NCBI GenBank assembly: GCA_933228895.1
Contig: OW121850.1
Coordinates: 26,793,773 to 26,857,772, forward strand
Reading direction: 5' to 3'
Source of the DNA: Platycnemis pennipes
Taxonomy: Eukaryota; Arthropoda; Insecta; Odonata; Platycnemididae
Length of the DNA stretch: 64,000 bases
Part shown: piece after piece, positions 36,536-47,790 of the stretch
Layout of the letters: every line of letters begins with the position of its first letter
Numbering within the stretch: position 1 is the stretch's first letter
Position numbers and translations under genes: made by a program
The notes under the pieces: generated by a model
Told to the model about the DNA's origin: nothing
What the model saw: only the letters and a program-made list of their open reading frames with translations
Databases searched by the model: none

Positions 36536-37240
36536 ACCCCCTCCCGAAGTCGAAAAAACCTCTTCCTCTCACGCTCTCTGTTCGAGTAGAGCCGGCAAAC
36601 TGTTTACATCGAGCGACGGGAGCTTCAACTCAGATTCGGAGACTTCGTCGTTCTCTAGAGGTTGCTATAGTGGCTACTCGCTATTTTACCGAAGTATTAC
36701 AGTTTCCTAAGGGGAGTACATAATATTCAATCAGTTTTTGGTTCTTCATCTGGTCTGTGAACTCCTGAAATACATTTACTAGTGTATTTAGTTCTCATTA
36801 CCATGTTTCTCATTCTATTTTACCTCATCCTATCTCACCAAAGCTTGGGAAGAACTGTGTCCCGAACGAGCGTAGCTAACAGATAAATTCATTATTTCAT
36901 TCGGGTAACGCTCAAAGTAATCAATTTGATCTAAAATGCCTGGGGATTAAATAGATGGACGTTGTAGATTTTTTTACTGGCCTATATGAGACTAATTGTA
37001 CATCATTTAATTTATTGCATAAATGATTCAAATGACTGCATATTTACAGCATCCATCAATAGCGTAATAAGTTTTTAATAATAGCTATATTGCGTGTGAA
37101 ATTACTTTAATTCCTCAGAGAATTCAATTACTTTTATAATTTTAGATTTACAACCGAACCTGTGCAGTTACTAATAAAAAGTTAGTTTCCTTCGCACTAA
37201 TGCACGCTTTTTGTAGGTTAACCACGTTGCCATTCATTCT
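36536..37240. other. No recognisable gene
   Basis: Apart from a short GC-richer segment at about 36540-36680 I see nothing supportable. Confidence 0.35.
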
Positions 37241-37244
37241 TAAA

Positions 37245-37276
37245 GTTGCTTGCAGGGTATTGTGTAGATAAAGATG
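37245..37276 (+). mobile_element. LINE tail fragment
   Basis: Only GTTGCTTGCAGGGTATTGTG with TAGATAAAGATGA remains, the terminal part of the LINE tail. The assignment rests on about 30 bp. Confidence 0.5.
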
Positions 37277-37595
37277 AACGTTAGCTCATTTATGCAATAA
37301 CTATGCCAGTAGTTGTCAACATCAGAAACAGTGGCTACATTTCTGATGATAATATCGATACTTCTATCGATACTTCTAGTGACGAAAATAACGTCAAACT
37401 TGAAAATATTTGAACAATTGTCACTGGTCATCAATATTTACATCTCTCCCCTGCTACCATCGTTAAATTAAATGGCTGATCTTATCACATTTCCTCGTTT
37501 TCATATCGTTCTGTTTTTTGAATTTATCTCCTACAATTGCAGTTCTTTCTATCTAGAACAATGAAAAAAAACGCATCTACGGCTGTAATAAATAA

Positions 37596-38432
37596 CAAAT
37601 GATCATTAATATCCACAAAGCTGTAACCATTAGGGGGCAAAGGAATGAAAAAGTGGGGAGAGGTGGAAGGAAGGAGCATATACAAAGTAAGGGAGCTCTC
37701 AATCACACGTACAAAATCAAGCATACGGAGAAACTTGAGTGGCAGTTTTTGACGTCAGGCATCCTTTCCCCATCCTTACTCTTATCCCTGTGAGTGTGAC
37801 GGGTCACTGGCGAAGGAGATTCCTCATAAACCCTGAGTGTGTGCTTGAATGTGATTCACGAGGGTGACTGTATTTTGTGAATGCACAAACCCGAGTGCAT
37901 GATTGAGGTAAAGTCCCTAAACCCTGCATGTAAGTGTGCGTGTGAGTGAGAAACACGAGTTTGACTGTGTATCCTATTCAAACCCACGTAAATGATTGCT
38001 TGAAAGTTATAATCAATTTTATTTATTTACTTTAGTTATTTACTATCCCCCACTTTTATATTTGTTCATACGTGTATGACGGGTCACTGGCGTTGGAGAA
38101 ATCCTCGTAAACCCTGCTTGTGTGTGATTGAACTCACGAAGGTGACTGTATTTTTTATACAAACTTGAGTGAGTGTGTGATTGTGTGAGTCACTGTTCGT
38201 TTTACTTTTACCATGATTCCCTTAATTTTAAGTGTGACGGTTGTTTGTAACATGTGAGTGAGTGTGCGAATGTGTCACTTACTGCCACTTAAGTTTCTCC
38301 ATATGCTTGATTTTGGGCGTGTGATAGAGAGCTCCCTTACTTTACATATACTCCTACCTTCCCCCTCTCCCCCTTTTTTATTCATTTGCCCCCTTATGGC
38401 TGCGGCTTTGTGGATATTAATCTTCATTTGTT
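37596..38432. repeat. Foldback element with ~150-bp arms and internal 280-bp duplication
   Basis: The left arm (37596-37750) contains ATTAATATCCACAAAGC, GTAAGGGAGCTCTC, AAAATCAAGCATA and GGAGAAACTT. The right arm (38279-38432) is its complement (AAGTTTCTCC, TATGCTTGATTTT, GAGAGCTCCCTTAC, GCTTTGTGGATATTAAT). The ~530-bp centre holds two diverged direct copies of a GT-rich unit beginning TGACGGGTCACTGGCG at 37797 and 38077 (280-bp spacing). No coding capacity or target duplication was found. Confidence 0.75.
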
Positions 38433-38652
38433 CTTTCTATGTACTATTTTCTCGGAGACAACCTTCACGGGGCATCATGTCTCGAGATTATATTTAAAGA
38501 ATACTATTTTTATTGTTCGTATACGCATTTTATTTTCCGAGAAATTTCCCTACTTCATTTCCCCCCTCAATTCAAGAATTCCCAAACATTTCGACATAGT
38601 TTTTTCTTACAATACCTAATCCTCACTTATCTGGTATTTCACCTTCAAGAAT

Positions 38653-38832
38653 GGCGTAGCTAGGTTTTCGGGTTGTCCTCCTCGTCGATTCATCTTCGAG
38701 ACGACAATTTCGCCGGAGTTGCAGCAGGCGTCTTCAACTTCAAACCTGAAGATGCTTGCTGCAACGCCGCGGCGAAACTCTCGTCTCGAAGATGAATCGA
38801 CGCGGAGGAAAACCGAAAAATCTAGCTGCGCC
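38653..38832. repeat. Compact foldback element with hammerhead-like cores in both arms
   Basis: The 180-bp segment folds back on itself. GGCGTAGCTAG, TCGATTCATCTTCGAGACGA and TTGCAGCAGGCGTCTTCAA on the left pair with the matching complements on the right (TGCTTGCTGCAA, TCGTCTCGAAGATGAATCGA, CTAGCTGCGCC). The arms are about 85 bp. The centre is the tail-to-tail junction of two hammerhead-like motifs. Penelope-type pseudo-LTRs in inverted orientation would give this layout. Confidence 0.7.
38746..38778 (+). ncRNA. Hammerhead-like core in the right arm
   Basis: CTGAAGA is followed by a G/C-rich imperfect stem and GAAAC, the conserved hammerhead core elements. The opposite arm holds TTGAAGA, a CGCC/GGCG stem and GAAA on the minus strand (38708-38737). 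Stem I and III partners and a cleavage triplet were not verified. Confidence 0.35.
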
Positions 38833-38908
38833 TACTGCACGACTCCGCGGAAGCCTCCATCAACACCTTTAAGAATGAATGGCCTTCGAATTCCCATAGT
38901 CCCAATGT

Positions 38909-39058
38909 GATTATGCGACATTTGGCGAGATAACTAAAGTTAGAGAGAAAGATTGTCGTACCGAGAGATTTAAAATTCCACTTTTCTAGGAGCGCATAAC
39001 AGAAAGCATAGCAATGGGATAGGTAGGAGATATGTTGTTACAGTACCTATAGTCCCAT
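38909..39058 (+). mobile_element. LINE 3' end (tail family A), left part of an interrupted copy
   Basis: GATTATGCGACATTTGGCGA corresponds to YYARFDQ-coding DNA. GATTGTCGTACCGAGAGATT corresponds to the CRTDRFK block, and GCATAGCAATGGGATAGGTA follows. The copy breaks off at CCTATAGTCCCATAG where the pogo-like transposon is inserted and resumes at 41509. Confidence 0.75.
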
Positions 39059-39959
39059 AGTAGGGTAGACAGGGGCAGGTTTGGTACAGGGGCAAGTTTA
39101 CACACTGCTTATTGCCCACAAACTGTTGATCGGAGCGCAGCAATTGTCACATCAGGAGAGTCATTGGGACCGCCATTTACATTTATGTAAGTCTGCAGTC
39201 ATAGTGACGAGTGAAAATCAATAGAGAGCAGTATTTGTGATTTTTCTTTTAGTGAGTAAACTTTTTCACCACTACGATGGCATTAATAACTTCTATACCA
39301 TTAGATGTTCACAACTCATTATGGTTTATCCTGTTAGACTGTTCTTTTGATGTTAATATAAGATATTCAGTTGAATACCTACGTCGTGAACCAAACTTAT
39401 ATTTTACATTTAGTCGAAAATGTGCCGAAGGGGCAAGTTTACACAAGGCACATGGGGAAGTTTACACATTCTTCAAATCGTGTAAAGGTGCCCCGTGCTT
39501 TTCAAACACTAGAACACCTGAACTCACCTTCATACTTAGAACGCCTGCACGGTCATTTGTGCTGAATTTGATATATCATAGGGATTATAGGTTAATTTTG
39601 CTTCTTTTCAAGGCAATTAGAGGAACATCAAAAAATGTATATTAAAAATATAAAAAAATTTCACTTCATAATGGACCGTCCGATTCTTTCAAGACTTTTA
39701 CTGTGATCGTCTGCCCCAAGAAGGGACAGAAATATCTTTAACTATTCATTCTTTTTTACCACCCATTCCAAATAATATTGCTAGAAGCGTGAGTCAGAAG
39801 CGTAGCGCAAACGTCTACCCTCTTGGACTGAACGAGAAACTACAGGAGTGGATTGGTTTCTGGGTTTTTAAAATGGCACAACTCTTTATGAATCAGGGCA
39901 ACTCAATCTACTAGCCTTGCGAGAGCTACTAGTTTCAATTGGACATATATCGCGGCTTT

Positions 39960-40510
39960 CTTCAAAAATTTAACGATTGTCATGAACCACCTTAAGATCG
40001 GCTCATCAGATATTTGGAATGCAGATGAAGCTGGCGTGATTGCAGTTCACAAGCCTAATAGTTGGACTGAAAGGATTCCACCCGAGCGGTAGAATCGCAT
40101 CCGCTGAAGGAGAGACTCTTGTCACAGTGGCATCACCTGTAAATGCTGCTGGTTACAGCATGCCTATATTCATCGTGTTTCTCAGGGTAAACTGCCAGCC
40201 AAAATTTGTTCGTGACGACCCTGTTGGCTCTGAAGGAGATGCCAACTCCTCATGTTGAAAAGTTGAGAAAAATGGTTTTTTTTGGCAAACACTTTGTTCA
40301 TCATGCTCGATGCTCTCCTGAGTGGCCATGTCTATTGCTTCTCGATAGCAGTGATTGGCACCTCTCAATTGAAGAGCTAGATTTCTGCAAGGTAATGGCG
40401 TAACACTTTGGGTTTTCCCTCCCCATTGCATCCACTAGCTTCAATCATTGACTGGAGCGTATACGGCCCATTGAAAAAGTTCATCAACACTGCCTGTGAT
40501 TCATGGATGA
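39960..40510 (+). pseudogene. pogo-type DDE transposase fragments
   Basis: Pieces in different frames spell a pogo-superfamily (DDE_1) transposase. Near 40000-40055, KIGSSDIWNADEAGVIAVHK holds the first catalytic D (NADE). Near 40085-40180 a block around SAEGETLVTVASPVNAAG follows, then FVRDDP. Near 40325-40392, CLLLLDSSDWHLSIEELDFC holds the second D. Near 40455-40505, WSVYGPLKKFINTACDSWM is the segment after the third acidic residue. Several frameshifts separate the pieces, and the N-terminal HTH/CENP-B region is not recognisable, so no active enzyme can be made. In intact relatives the protein binds the terminal repeats and moves the element into TA. Confidence 0.85.
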
Positions 40511-41283
40511 CTAGCGTCCAATGACTATATATGAAACACAGAGTTGGGTTTAACGATTTAAAAAATTAACGATCAAAATGAATCGTTAAAAATGTGGTTA
40601 ACTATTGAATTTAATCATTTCTTTTTAGAAGACTTAACATTTAATAGTTAAAATTATGGATTAACTGATATAAAACTATCTTCAGTTAATTTTTTTCGTT
40701 AATTTTTGGCGAATGTCGACCTGTCCGAATTTGGGGGCAAAGGTTGCTCAATTGACAAACAGGAAAATAAAGCGGTATCTAAGAATGCAAGGGTAGTTGT
40801 GCAAGAATGCAATGGATAGGTCTTGACGAATGCATCCAAACAAAAGCGGGGATGAGGGGAGTGACCACCGAAGTTTAGGAACACACCCTCAGACGAGAAA
40901 ACACGAAACCACGCGAAGACAATGTCCTTGTGGGCTCGTATGCCTTACTCGGTGACATCATGTCGTCAATGCTACATTGAAACCGAGAAAGATTAGTCGC
41001 ATGAAAGCCTATGATGGATAAGAATGGGGAGGGGTTCATTCAAACTAATGTATCTGTCACAAGGTGCCAGTCTACGTGAGTCTTGCTCGGCTACATTGCG
41101 TCGTCAATACACATCCACATTTAATACATACAATACATACACATGCATACAAATACATACAATCTACATCTACTTCCGCCATCTGCTTTCTCCGTTTATT
41201 TAGTATAATTTTTGTCATGTTTTATTAACTACCACCCTTAACTTTCTTCTTTTTAAAAGGAGTGTAAACTTACCCCAGGTACT

Positions 41284-41319
41284 GTGTAAACCTGCCCCCT
41301 TTAGGGGGCAAGTTTACAC
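41284..41319. repeat. Palindrome built from the element's terminal motif
   Basis: GTGTAAACCTGCCCCC and GGGGGCAAGTTTACAC lie head to head over a TTTA centre. Each half is a copy of the terminal motif of the enclosing transposon. A further reverse copy, GTGTAAACTTACCCC, lies just upstream. Possible transposase-binding or regulatory array (inference). Confidence 0.75.
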
Positions 41320-41508
41320 AGGTGACTTCACTCAATAATATTTTAAGTACATAAAAAAGTATGATAGTATGAGGCTCTTGATAGGTTTCTAAATGGAGGT
41401 TAATTATCAAGTAATACCTCAGTATTGAAGGCATGTAAATCACTGCAATACAAAAAATAAGAAAAAACGAAATAAAAAAACTGTGTAAACCTGCCCCGGT
41501 CTACCCTA

Positions 41509-41765
41509 CTCCATAATGCATGTCTTAACATTACTAACCCCATGCATGCTGGGGAAATACAGATAAATATAAGTAGAGAAATACCTATAAAACCAGTAAG
41601 TACTTCATTACTATGTAGATACACGTAACTCTTATATCTAACATGTTTCCATGAAGTAGTAGCGTTATAGCTCTTTAATGCATGTAAGTAGTTCATTTTT
41701 AGTAATCTTCAACCCTTCCACACATTCTAACGGTGGCTTGCGAGGTATTTCGAAGTTCCAGGTGT
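41509..41765 (+). mobile_element. LINE 3' end (tail family A), right part of the interrupted copy
   Basis: It resumes with CCATAATGCATGTCTTAACA, corresponding to the GTGCATGATGCATGTATTAA region of other copies. It contains extra sequence in the 3' UTR and ends CTAACGGTGGCTTGCGAGGT near 41750. The GATGTA tail is lost. Confidence 0.65.
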
Positions 41766-43260
41766 CCCAAATACTTGTTCTTTGCAATTATCTTGAGTTG
41801 AAAAAAAAATTCCTTCCATCTCTCCCACCATGCTGAAAACTTTGTCGTTCATCCTGATTCCCGTCTACTGAACCTTTTCTCATCCATACCTGTAAATCCT
41901 CTCACCTACTCACCTTTGCTAACCTTTCTCTATAGTTTGCTCAATACTGTCGTAAGCAAATTTCATGGTAATTTAGAGCCTTGAACTCATATTACTGATA
42001 TTACTCCGTTCAACAGCGCCTAAAATTCTATCCAACTAAAAGAAATTGTCCAACTGGCCAAGACAATTTTCCCCTGCCTTTATTCACAGCTCTGCCTCAT
42101 CTACCCATAATAATCTGCTAATATTAGTTTTCTTGTAAGTAACCATTGTCAAAAATACGTTACGCTGGATTTGAAAAACCGTTGAACAGCAATTTTCATC
42201 TTCTGGCCGACTTGCAAATATTTGATTAGATACCTAGCTATTTCACAGGCTTGTGGATCTCAGTCACTTCCCACGTACTATTTCTTAAAATATAAACTGA
42301 AGAGTATTGGGGACAATGGGAAACCCTCTTTCAATCCTGCCCTATTCTTTCTTAATCAGAAGCCATATCTGCTACCCTCATTTGCAGATTCAGTGTCAAG
42401 TGAAGATATCCGATATATAGATAGTCGTGTAGAGAGCTGTCACTAAATATTACTTTGAATATATGGAAGGTTCAATGCATATGGCAACCATGTTAACTAC
42501 TTCACGATGACCACGCAAATAAGCTGTGAATGCACAAACACGAATGAATAAATGAAAACACAATTAATAAGGGCGAAAAAGCACTGGGTATACATATTAA
42601 ATTTCGCTTGCGGCTAGTTGCCTTTTAAAGTTTTAAAATATTTATAGTTATAGGTGGAATAGACAGCGGGAATAGGAGCGAAGCATAGAAGAAAAAGTGA
42701 GAAATACTATGAATATGGAGGGAAGTTCGGCGAGAATGAAATAGCTAAATAGAGCATTTAAAATTCATGCATGGAATAATATGCCTCCGTTGTGGACGCC
42801 AGCGCGATTAAAACTCGGGGCAGGCAAGCTGCCGGTATTCCGTCATATACTCGTGTGATGAGTCCATCACCTAACCTACTTTGAACTCCCCTCGTGGTGG
42901 ACGAGACCTAAGTATATTGTACCGTCAGAAAGGAAGGGATTTTCTCTCAGAGTGATAGTGGTAACGCTCTGCTTGTCAGGAAACTTTTCTCACGCACAGT
43001 ATATGATTCTCCTCTTTTATATGCTTAATTGTTTTCATCATATATCCATGAGAGATTCCATTCTTATCTAGAAAATAGTTTTAGGCATATATTAACAAAT
43101 ACATCAAAGAATAGGGGAGATGTATCAAAATCAAGAAGCGTTAAAGATAAATGTTATGACTGAAAACCTCCAATCATAGCATGGGTAAGTATTTTTCCCG
43201 CACTGATGTAACTGCTGAATCAATGTTTATCCATCTCCCGCAGAAGGATGAAATCTGAGT
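41766..43260. other. No recognisable gene
   Basis: AT-rich DNA with a 74-codon frame (42222-42446) that I do not recognise. Confidence 0.35.
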
Positions 43261-43620
43261 AGCAATCCTTCTCCTTAGCCACCTTCATCCCCGAATGTTT
43301 TCCTCCCTCCCTTGCTTACTCGCTTCCCACCCTCACCCCTCTCCCTCCCCTTCAATGTCGCCCTTCCAACCCCCTTCCTCATGCCCTCGCAACCTTTCCA
43401 AATCCCGCTTCATTAAAAAACCTTCCTCCCTCCCTTCAAACATCTTTTCTCTCTCTCTCGCCATTGCTCTTCCTTCCCTCCCCAAAATTCTTTATCCGAC
43501 ACTCTCTCCTCGACTGGCGCACAAGTTTTTCTCTCATCCCGGGCGGGTAGTTCCTTCGCCCGCCGGGTCCCCTGTCCTTTTTCCCCAAGCCCGGCGTGAA
43601 ATTTCATTAAACAACATAAT
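43260..43620. other. Pyrimidine-rich island
   Basis: C/T-rich + strand (CCTCACCCCTCTCCCTCCCC) passing into a short CpG-rich segment (GGGCGGGTAGTTCC, CCCGCCGGG). The 139-codon frame over it is proline/serine-rich and not recognisable. Confidence 0.45.
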
Positions 43621-44930
43621 GAACCGGTTTTTAGAAATAAAGCATTTCGTTTACTGGCAGGAAGCGGAGAGAAACCTCTTCCGTGGGTTGAATATAGCTG
43701 CCGGGCTTTGTTAACACTCTCGCCGTCGGGCTGAAAATGCTCAAAACATGTGTGCCTAGTCGTGTGTTTTTTTTGTAATTGAACGCGCGACTACCTTCCG
43801 CAGCGTAAATTTTCTGTTATATATGTTTATTCGCGTTTGGTCAAATTTTTCATAGCGTTTTATTCCGGTTTTAGATTTAAAAAATTGGTGTTTTTCAACA
43901 TTATACTTATTTCCGCTCTCGATGAGATTTAGCTCATTAAAATTTAGAAACATTCTATATAACCATTGGGTAGACCAATATTGACATTCTAAATAAAATA
44001 AAATTGAGTTTATTTAGACGATTATTTCGTGCTAGTTATTGGAAAACTTCCTCTAGAGTATAACATAGACTCAACTCAATAACAATTATTTTAATGCTCC
44101 GCAAAAGAATTAAATTTATTCAGACTCAAAAAGACTACTATTTTCTGTGATGCATTCCTTTCACCTCGAGATTCCTCGTTTAATAACTGCGTGGAAGATC
44201 GGCACATGGTGTAAAATAACATGGCGGTATTACGAATTATCAGATAAAAACGATAATGATCACAATAGCTCGTCCAATGGTGACATTCTTCTTTCTACTT
44301 CCTCTCCATCATTGATCTGAAATTTCACTAACCAAAATGATTTCATCTCCAATTATCTCCCAAGTCGTTCCCACAACGGCATCCGAGTCCTGTCTGCGTA
44401 GTCCGAATGCTTTCCAAGTTGGTTTTGACGCTTTTCGTGAGAGCGACCTGAGGCGCCACTAGCGGTGAGAGGGGAAACCACGTTCTCTTTCCAGTGCCCG
44501 GATTTTCGCCTCCCCGGCGCTGCGGCTCGAGGCAGACCTCAGCGGTAAATTACGGCTCTTTTAAATATAAGCCGCAATTACACTCCGCGGAATCTCTATC
44601 GGAAAAAGGAAATTGCACCCTGGAGGAAGGGGTTTATCGGTGTAAGGGCGAACTGGAAACGAAATGATAAGGCTGCTGCTTGCCACCCATCGCCTTTCAT
44701 TTGACCCAAGGGTCAAGGCCAAGGTGTTGGCTGCCTGATGAACTTGAAATATGTGCGAGCCTACCTTCAATAAATGAGACCCAAATTCTTTTGCCGTTCT
44801 TCAGTGTTTTTGCTGTAAATGCTTGTTGGTGGATTCTATCACAAGATTGGCTGGACTTCTGCATTTTTTTTCATCCTGACGATTCTGTTGGTCGATATAC
44901 TCCTGGGGTCCCAATAGACATTGGCCTGTC
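43621..44930. other. No recognisable gene
   Basis: Mostly AT-rich with a GC-richer patch near 44440-44540. The 99-codon frame at 44680-44979 has no recognised domain and overlaps the SINE-like fragment. Confidence 0.35.
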
Positions 44931-44934
44931 ATCA

Positions 44935-45052
44935 GGTTTCTCAGGAGCTGAACCAACAGAGTTTGGCAAACATCCATGATCTGCTAGGAGAAAAACACAC
45001 CCAGGCGGGACTCGAACCTGCGACACCAGATTAGCAGGATTAGACACCGGGG
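44935..45052 (-). repeat. Possible tRNA-derived SINE fragment
   Basis: On the minus strand GCAGGTTCGAGTCCCGCCTG has a clear B box (GGTTCGAGTCC) in a T-arm-like context, preceded by an AATCTGGTGTC segment. No acceptor stem can be assembled, so I read it as a SINE head rather than a tRNA gene. The family differs from the 12.2-kb SINE. Confidence 0.45.
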
Positions 45053-45830
45053 GCGAATAAGTTTAATCTCTATATTTTAGCATTCCAAGTATTTGTTTAG
45101 AATGACCAAAGTTATGAAACGTTTTACCCAGTGGGCCATTAACCCATTGAAACGATACTATTCAATGAACTTCATTGGTCTACGTTACTGTATTCCATCT
45201 AACGGTTTCATGTAGTATATGAAGCGTGAGGCAATTATGAGCTACTTTGAATTTCCCAAGGACCTTAAATCATTAACCAATATTAGGTCGTTCAGTTCAC
45301 TAAAAGTGTTCTCACAATACACAAATGATTATGAAACAACATGATGATAGTAGATCGAAATTTAAGGAGTTTATTTGACGTATACTAAAAAACCAATCAT
45401 GATGTGAACCTACCCCTGCCATATTCGTTCATTGAATGCGAAACGATGCCTCAATCATTTTAAGCATTTCTTCAACTTTTCAAGAGACATTCCGGCGTCG
45501 TTTTTCTAAATATTAAACCTATCCCATGGATTTTTAAAAGAAGCTGAGGCATTCACCTCCCGCTCGAGTGAAAATCTTCAGCGGTCACATGCGAGCGGAG
45601 ATGATACGTCACGATCCATCAATCGAGTGAGTAGGGCTTGGCCGCCGGGCGTAAAACCTTCCCGCTCGGAGAGCTGCCGCTGAATGAGTCCAACTGAAAT
45701 ATTTGCTGGCTCTCCAACAACGGTTGTTATTCCGAGAATTTCCATTCAACTCTCAGGGAACCGACGTCCACGTTGACAGCCATCAACTCCTCGGCATTAA
45801 TTTTTTTTCGGTAATACTCAGTCTCTCTCT
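45053..45830. other. No recognisable gene
   Basis: AT-rich, with a GC-richer, CpG-containing patch around 45550-45690. Nothing else supportable. Confidence 0.35.
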
Positions 45831-46600
45831 CGTCTCTCCTCCCAATCTTCTAAAACCATTCTTCTTCGAGTTCCATCTTCACATTTGTTTTCCTCCCCCT
45901 CTCTCTCTTCCTCTCCGTCTCCACATCATTCTCCTTCATTCACGTCCTTCCCACACTCTCCCTCCTCTCTTCCCCACGCAGCCACTACTCTTCTGTGGCC
46001 CCCCAGGGCCCCGGTTTCATTCCTTCCCGAAAAATCCTCTAATCCCCTCCGTGCTCTCACCCCCTTCCTCCCTCCCCCTGACATCCTTCTCTCCCTCCCC
46101 CCTTACCCCCTCCTCCCGCCTCATTTCCTTTCTTATCTACTACCTCATTCTCTTTGATCGCTGCTCCGCGTTTCCTTTCACTCCGACTTCGCCCCCTCTC
46201 CCCCAATCTTCCCAAAAATCCTGACTCCCCTCCCCATTCCTGCCTCCCCCATCTTTGCCCTCCCGGATCTCAGCTTCCTGTCTCACCACGCCCCCTTCCT
46301 CAAAAACTCTCACTCCACTCGACACTCGAGGTTTTCCTTCTTCTCCGTCTTCCCTCCTGCTTCCTCATTAATTATGCTCACGGCCTTTAGACGCTGCAGC
46401 GCCCTCTTCTGTGATTTCATCCTTTCTTCTCCGTTCCACACCCCCCGCCCCCTTCTCCATCACTCCCCTCACTCCCTCACTCTCCCCTACCCGGGCAAAG
46501 TTTATGGTCCCTGAGATTGTCCGGAAGGGTTGGTGCACCGGATTCATTAGATGATGCCAAGGTTTTTTCTTTGGGATGCAATGAGTTACTTCAGGCAACT
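45830..46600. other. Longest pyrimidine-rich island
   Basis: Almost 700 bp of C/T-biased + strand sequence (CCTCTCTCTCTTCCTCTCCG and similar). It opens frames of 173, 90 and 78 codons in different phases whose peptides are nearly all S, P, L, F. Such mutual openness shows composition rather than coding. Confidence 0.5.
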
Positions 46601-47240
46601 ACCGGCCAAAGGATTTCAGGTGGAGAAAAATAGGAAAGATTGACTTGCCTCTAGAGTGCCTGAATACCTCGATGGCGGGACTTTTCAAATGATTCGAAAA
46701 TCTTTCACTTTTATACAACATAACTAAACTTAGCGGACTGATTGTGGCTTTGGCAACCAGACGATTTCCAAAACACTCCCCTTAAATTATTCCCATTCAT
46801 TATATATGTGCTACCATTCATCCTCGTCAGTTCCTTTTCATGCTGCCCATCCCTTGTTAAGCATCTGCCATGTTTTATCAGCAGTAATTCTGCAAATTAA
46901 AAATAACAGGGTCAAATATTAACCTTCGGTAGGTGATCAATATTATTCATAATTAAATTCGCTATGAAAAGTTATAGTTTGTGAAATAAGATTTATTGCT
47001 CGTGCGATTTAATAAAATGTATTCTCCACATTTTCCTTGTATTGGAAGAAATTTATATAACTTTGATATAGAAGAGCACTATATAAAGGTTCCTCAAACT
47101 TTTCAGAATGAGAATTGCAAGTACTAGCACTTAAGGAGGGAAAACAGTGATGGTTCAGTTTTGGAAGTTTTCTATTGCTGCAACATGACGAAAAAATTTC
47201 TCAGATTCGTCCGCTACGTGTGCCATCTTCTTCATCCCTC
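46600..47240. other. No recognisable gene
   Basis: AT-rich DNA. Nothing supportable. Confidence 0.35.
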
Positions 47241-47540
47241 ACGCGATGCACGTACCGCCGAATTTTCGGAATGAGGCTCTCTATACCTTCCCAACGTTTT
47301 CGTCCCAAATAACCCTCAACCCAACGCCTACTGCCTCCTCCATCCTCTCAAAAACTACTCCTCCCACAAAACAGTCCCCCTCTTTCACATTCACCGATTT
47401 TCTTAGTCTCTTCGCCTCAAGGCAGCGCAAATTCGCCCTTGACCGCGTGGCACCAGCATATTGTCCTTCACCTACCCATCGCTACACGATGTCATTTTCT
47501 TCGGATGTTCCCACTCTTTAAATATCCATTTTGTATCGTC
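47240..47540. other. Small pyrimidine-rich island
   Basis: C/T- and A/C-rich sequence (CCTCCTCCATCCTCTC region) with a 91-codon low-complexity frame. Confidence 0.35.
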
Positions 47541-47654
47541 ATGCTCGTTGTGAGAGGGCTGAGTTCTCCAACCGCAACCGCTTCAATACTTGCACAACAC
47601 CTTGGTGTTTCAGTAGTGATAGTTTATAGAGGATGATCTCTAGTTAAAACATTT

Positions 47655-47790
47655 TTCGTTAAAAATTAGGAATTTTTCAAAAAACAAAGGAAGGGAGAAG
47701 ATAAAAACCTCGCCGGCATTAGCCTGCTCTTAATGGAATGCATCAGCAGATCAACGGTTTTAAGATGACCGGAGCACTTAAACTTTAAGC
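47655..47790 (-). mobile_element. 3' half of the 12.2-kb SINE family, reverse orientation
   Basis: The minus strand carries CATTAAGAGCAGGCTAATGC and CGGCGAGGTTTTTATC, matching CGTTAAGAGTAGGCTAATGC and CGACGCCGGGTTTCTCTCC of the intact SINE. The tRNA-like head is missing. Confidence 0.6.

Larger units (their letters stand above)
39063..41506 (+). mobile_element. pogo/Tc1-type DNA transposon, decayed, TA-flanked
   Basis: The ends are GGGTAGACAGGGGCAGGTTT at 39063 and the complement GGGTAGACCGGGGCAGGTTT at 41506, inverted with one mismatch in 20. TA lies immediately outside on both sides (39061-39062, 41507-41508), as expected for this superfamily. Internal sequence includes pieces of a DDE transposase. 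The motif GGGGCAAGTTTACAC recurs inside at about 39089, 39429, 41262 (reverse), 41284 (reverse) and 41305. It is nested in a LINE tail, giving a relative age: the LINE copy came first. Confidence 0.85.

Noticed and set aside
37797..38190. CRISPR-like or satellite array
   Set aside because: Only two diverged 280-bp units lie inside a foldback element; no regular short repeats and spacers, and the genome is eukaryotic.
39277..39645. 122-codon frame as the transposase N-terminus
   Set aside because: No HTH or CENP-B-like sequence is visible and terminal-motif copies lie inside it; I cannot link it to the transposase.
41100..41175. Another LINE tail (ACATACA/ACATCTAC-rich)
   Set aside because: Simple ACATAC repeats without the CCCTGCAAGCCACC block.
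44995..45052. tRNA gene on the minus strand
   Set aside because: Only a B-box/T-arm-like segment; the rest of the cloverleaf cannot be built.
45703..46224. 173-codon open frame
   Set aside because: Nearly pure C/T DNA yields S, P, L, F in every phase; compositional.
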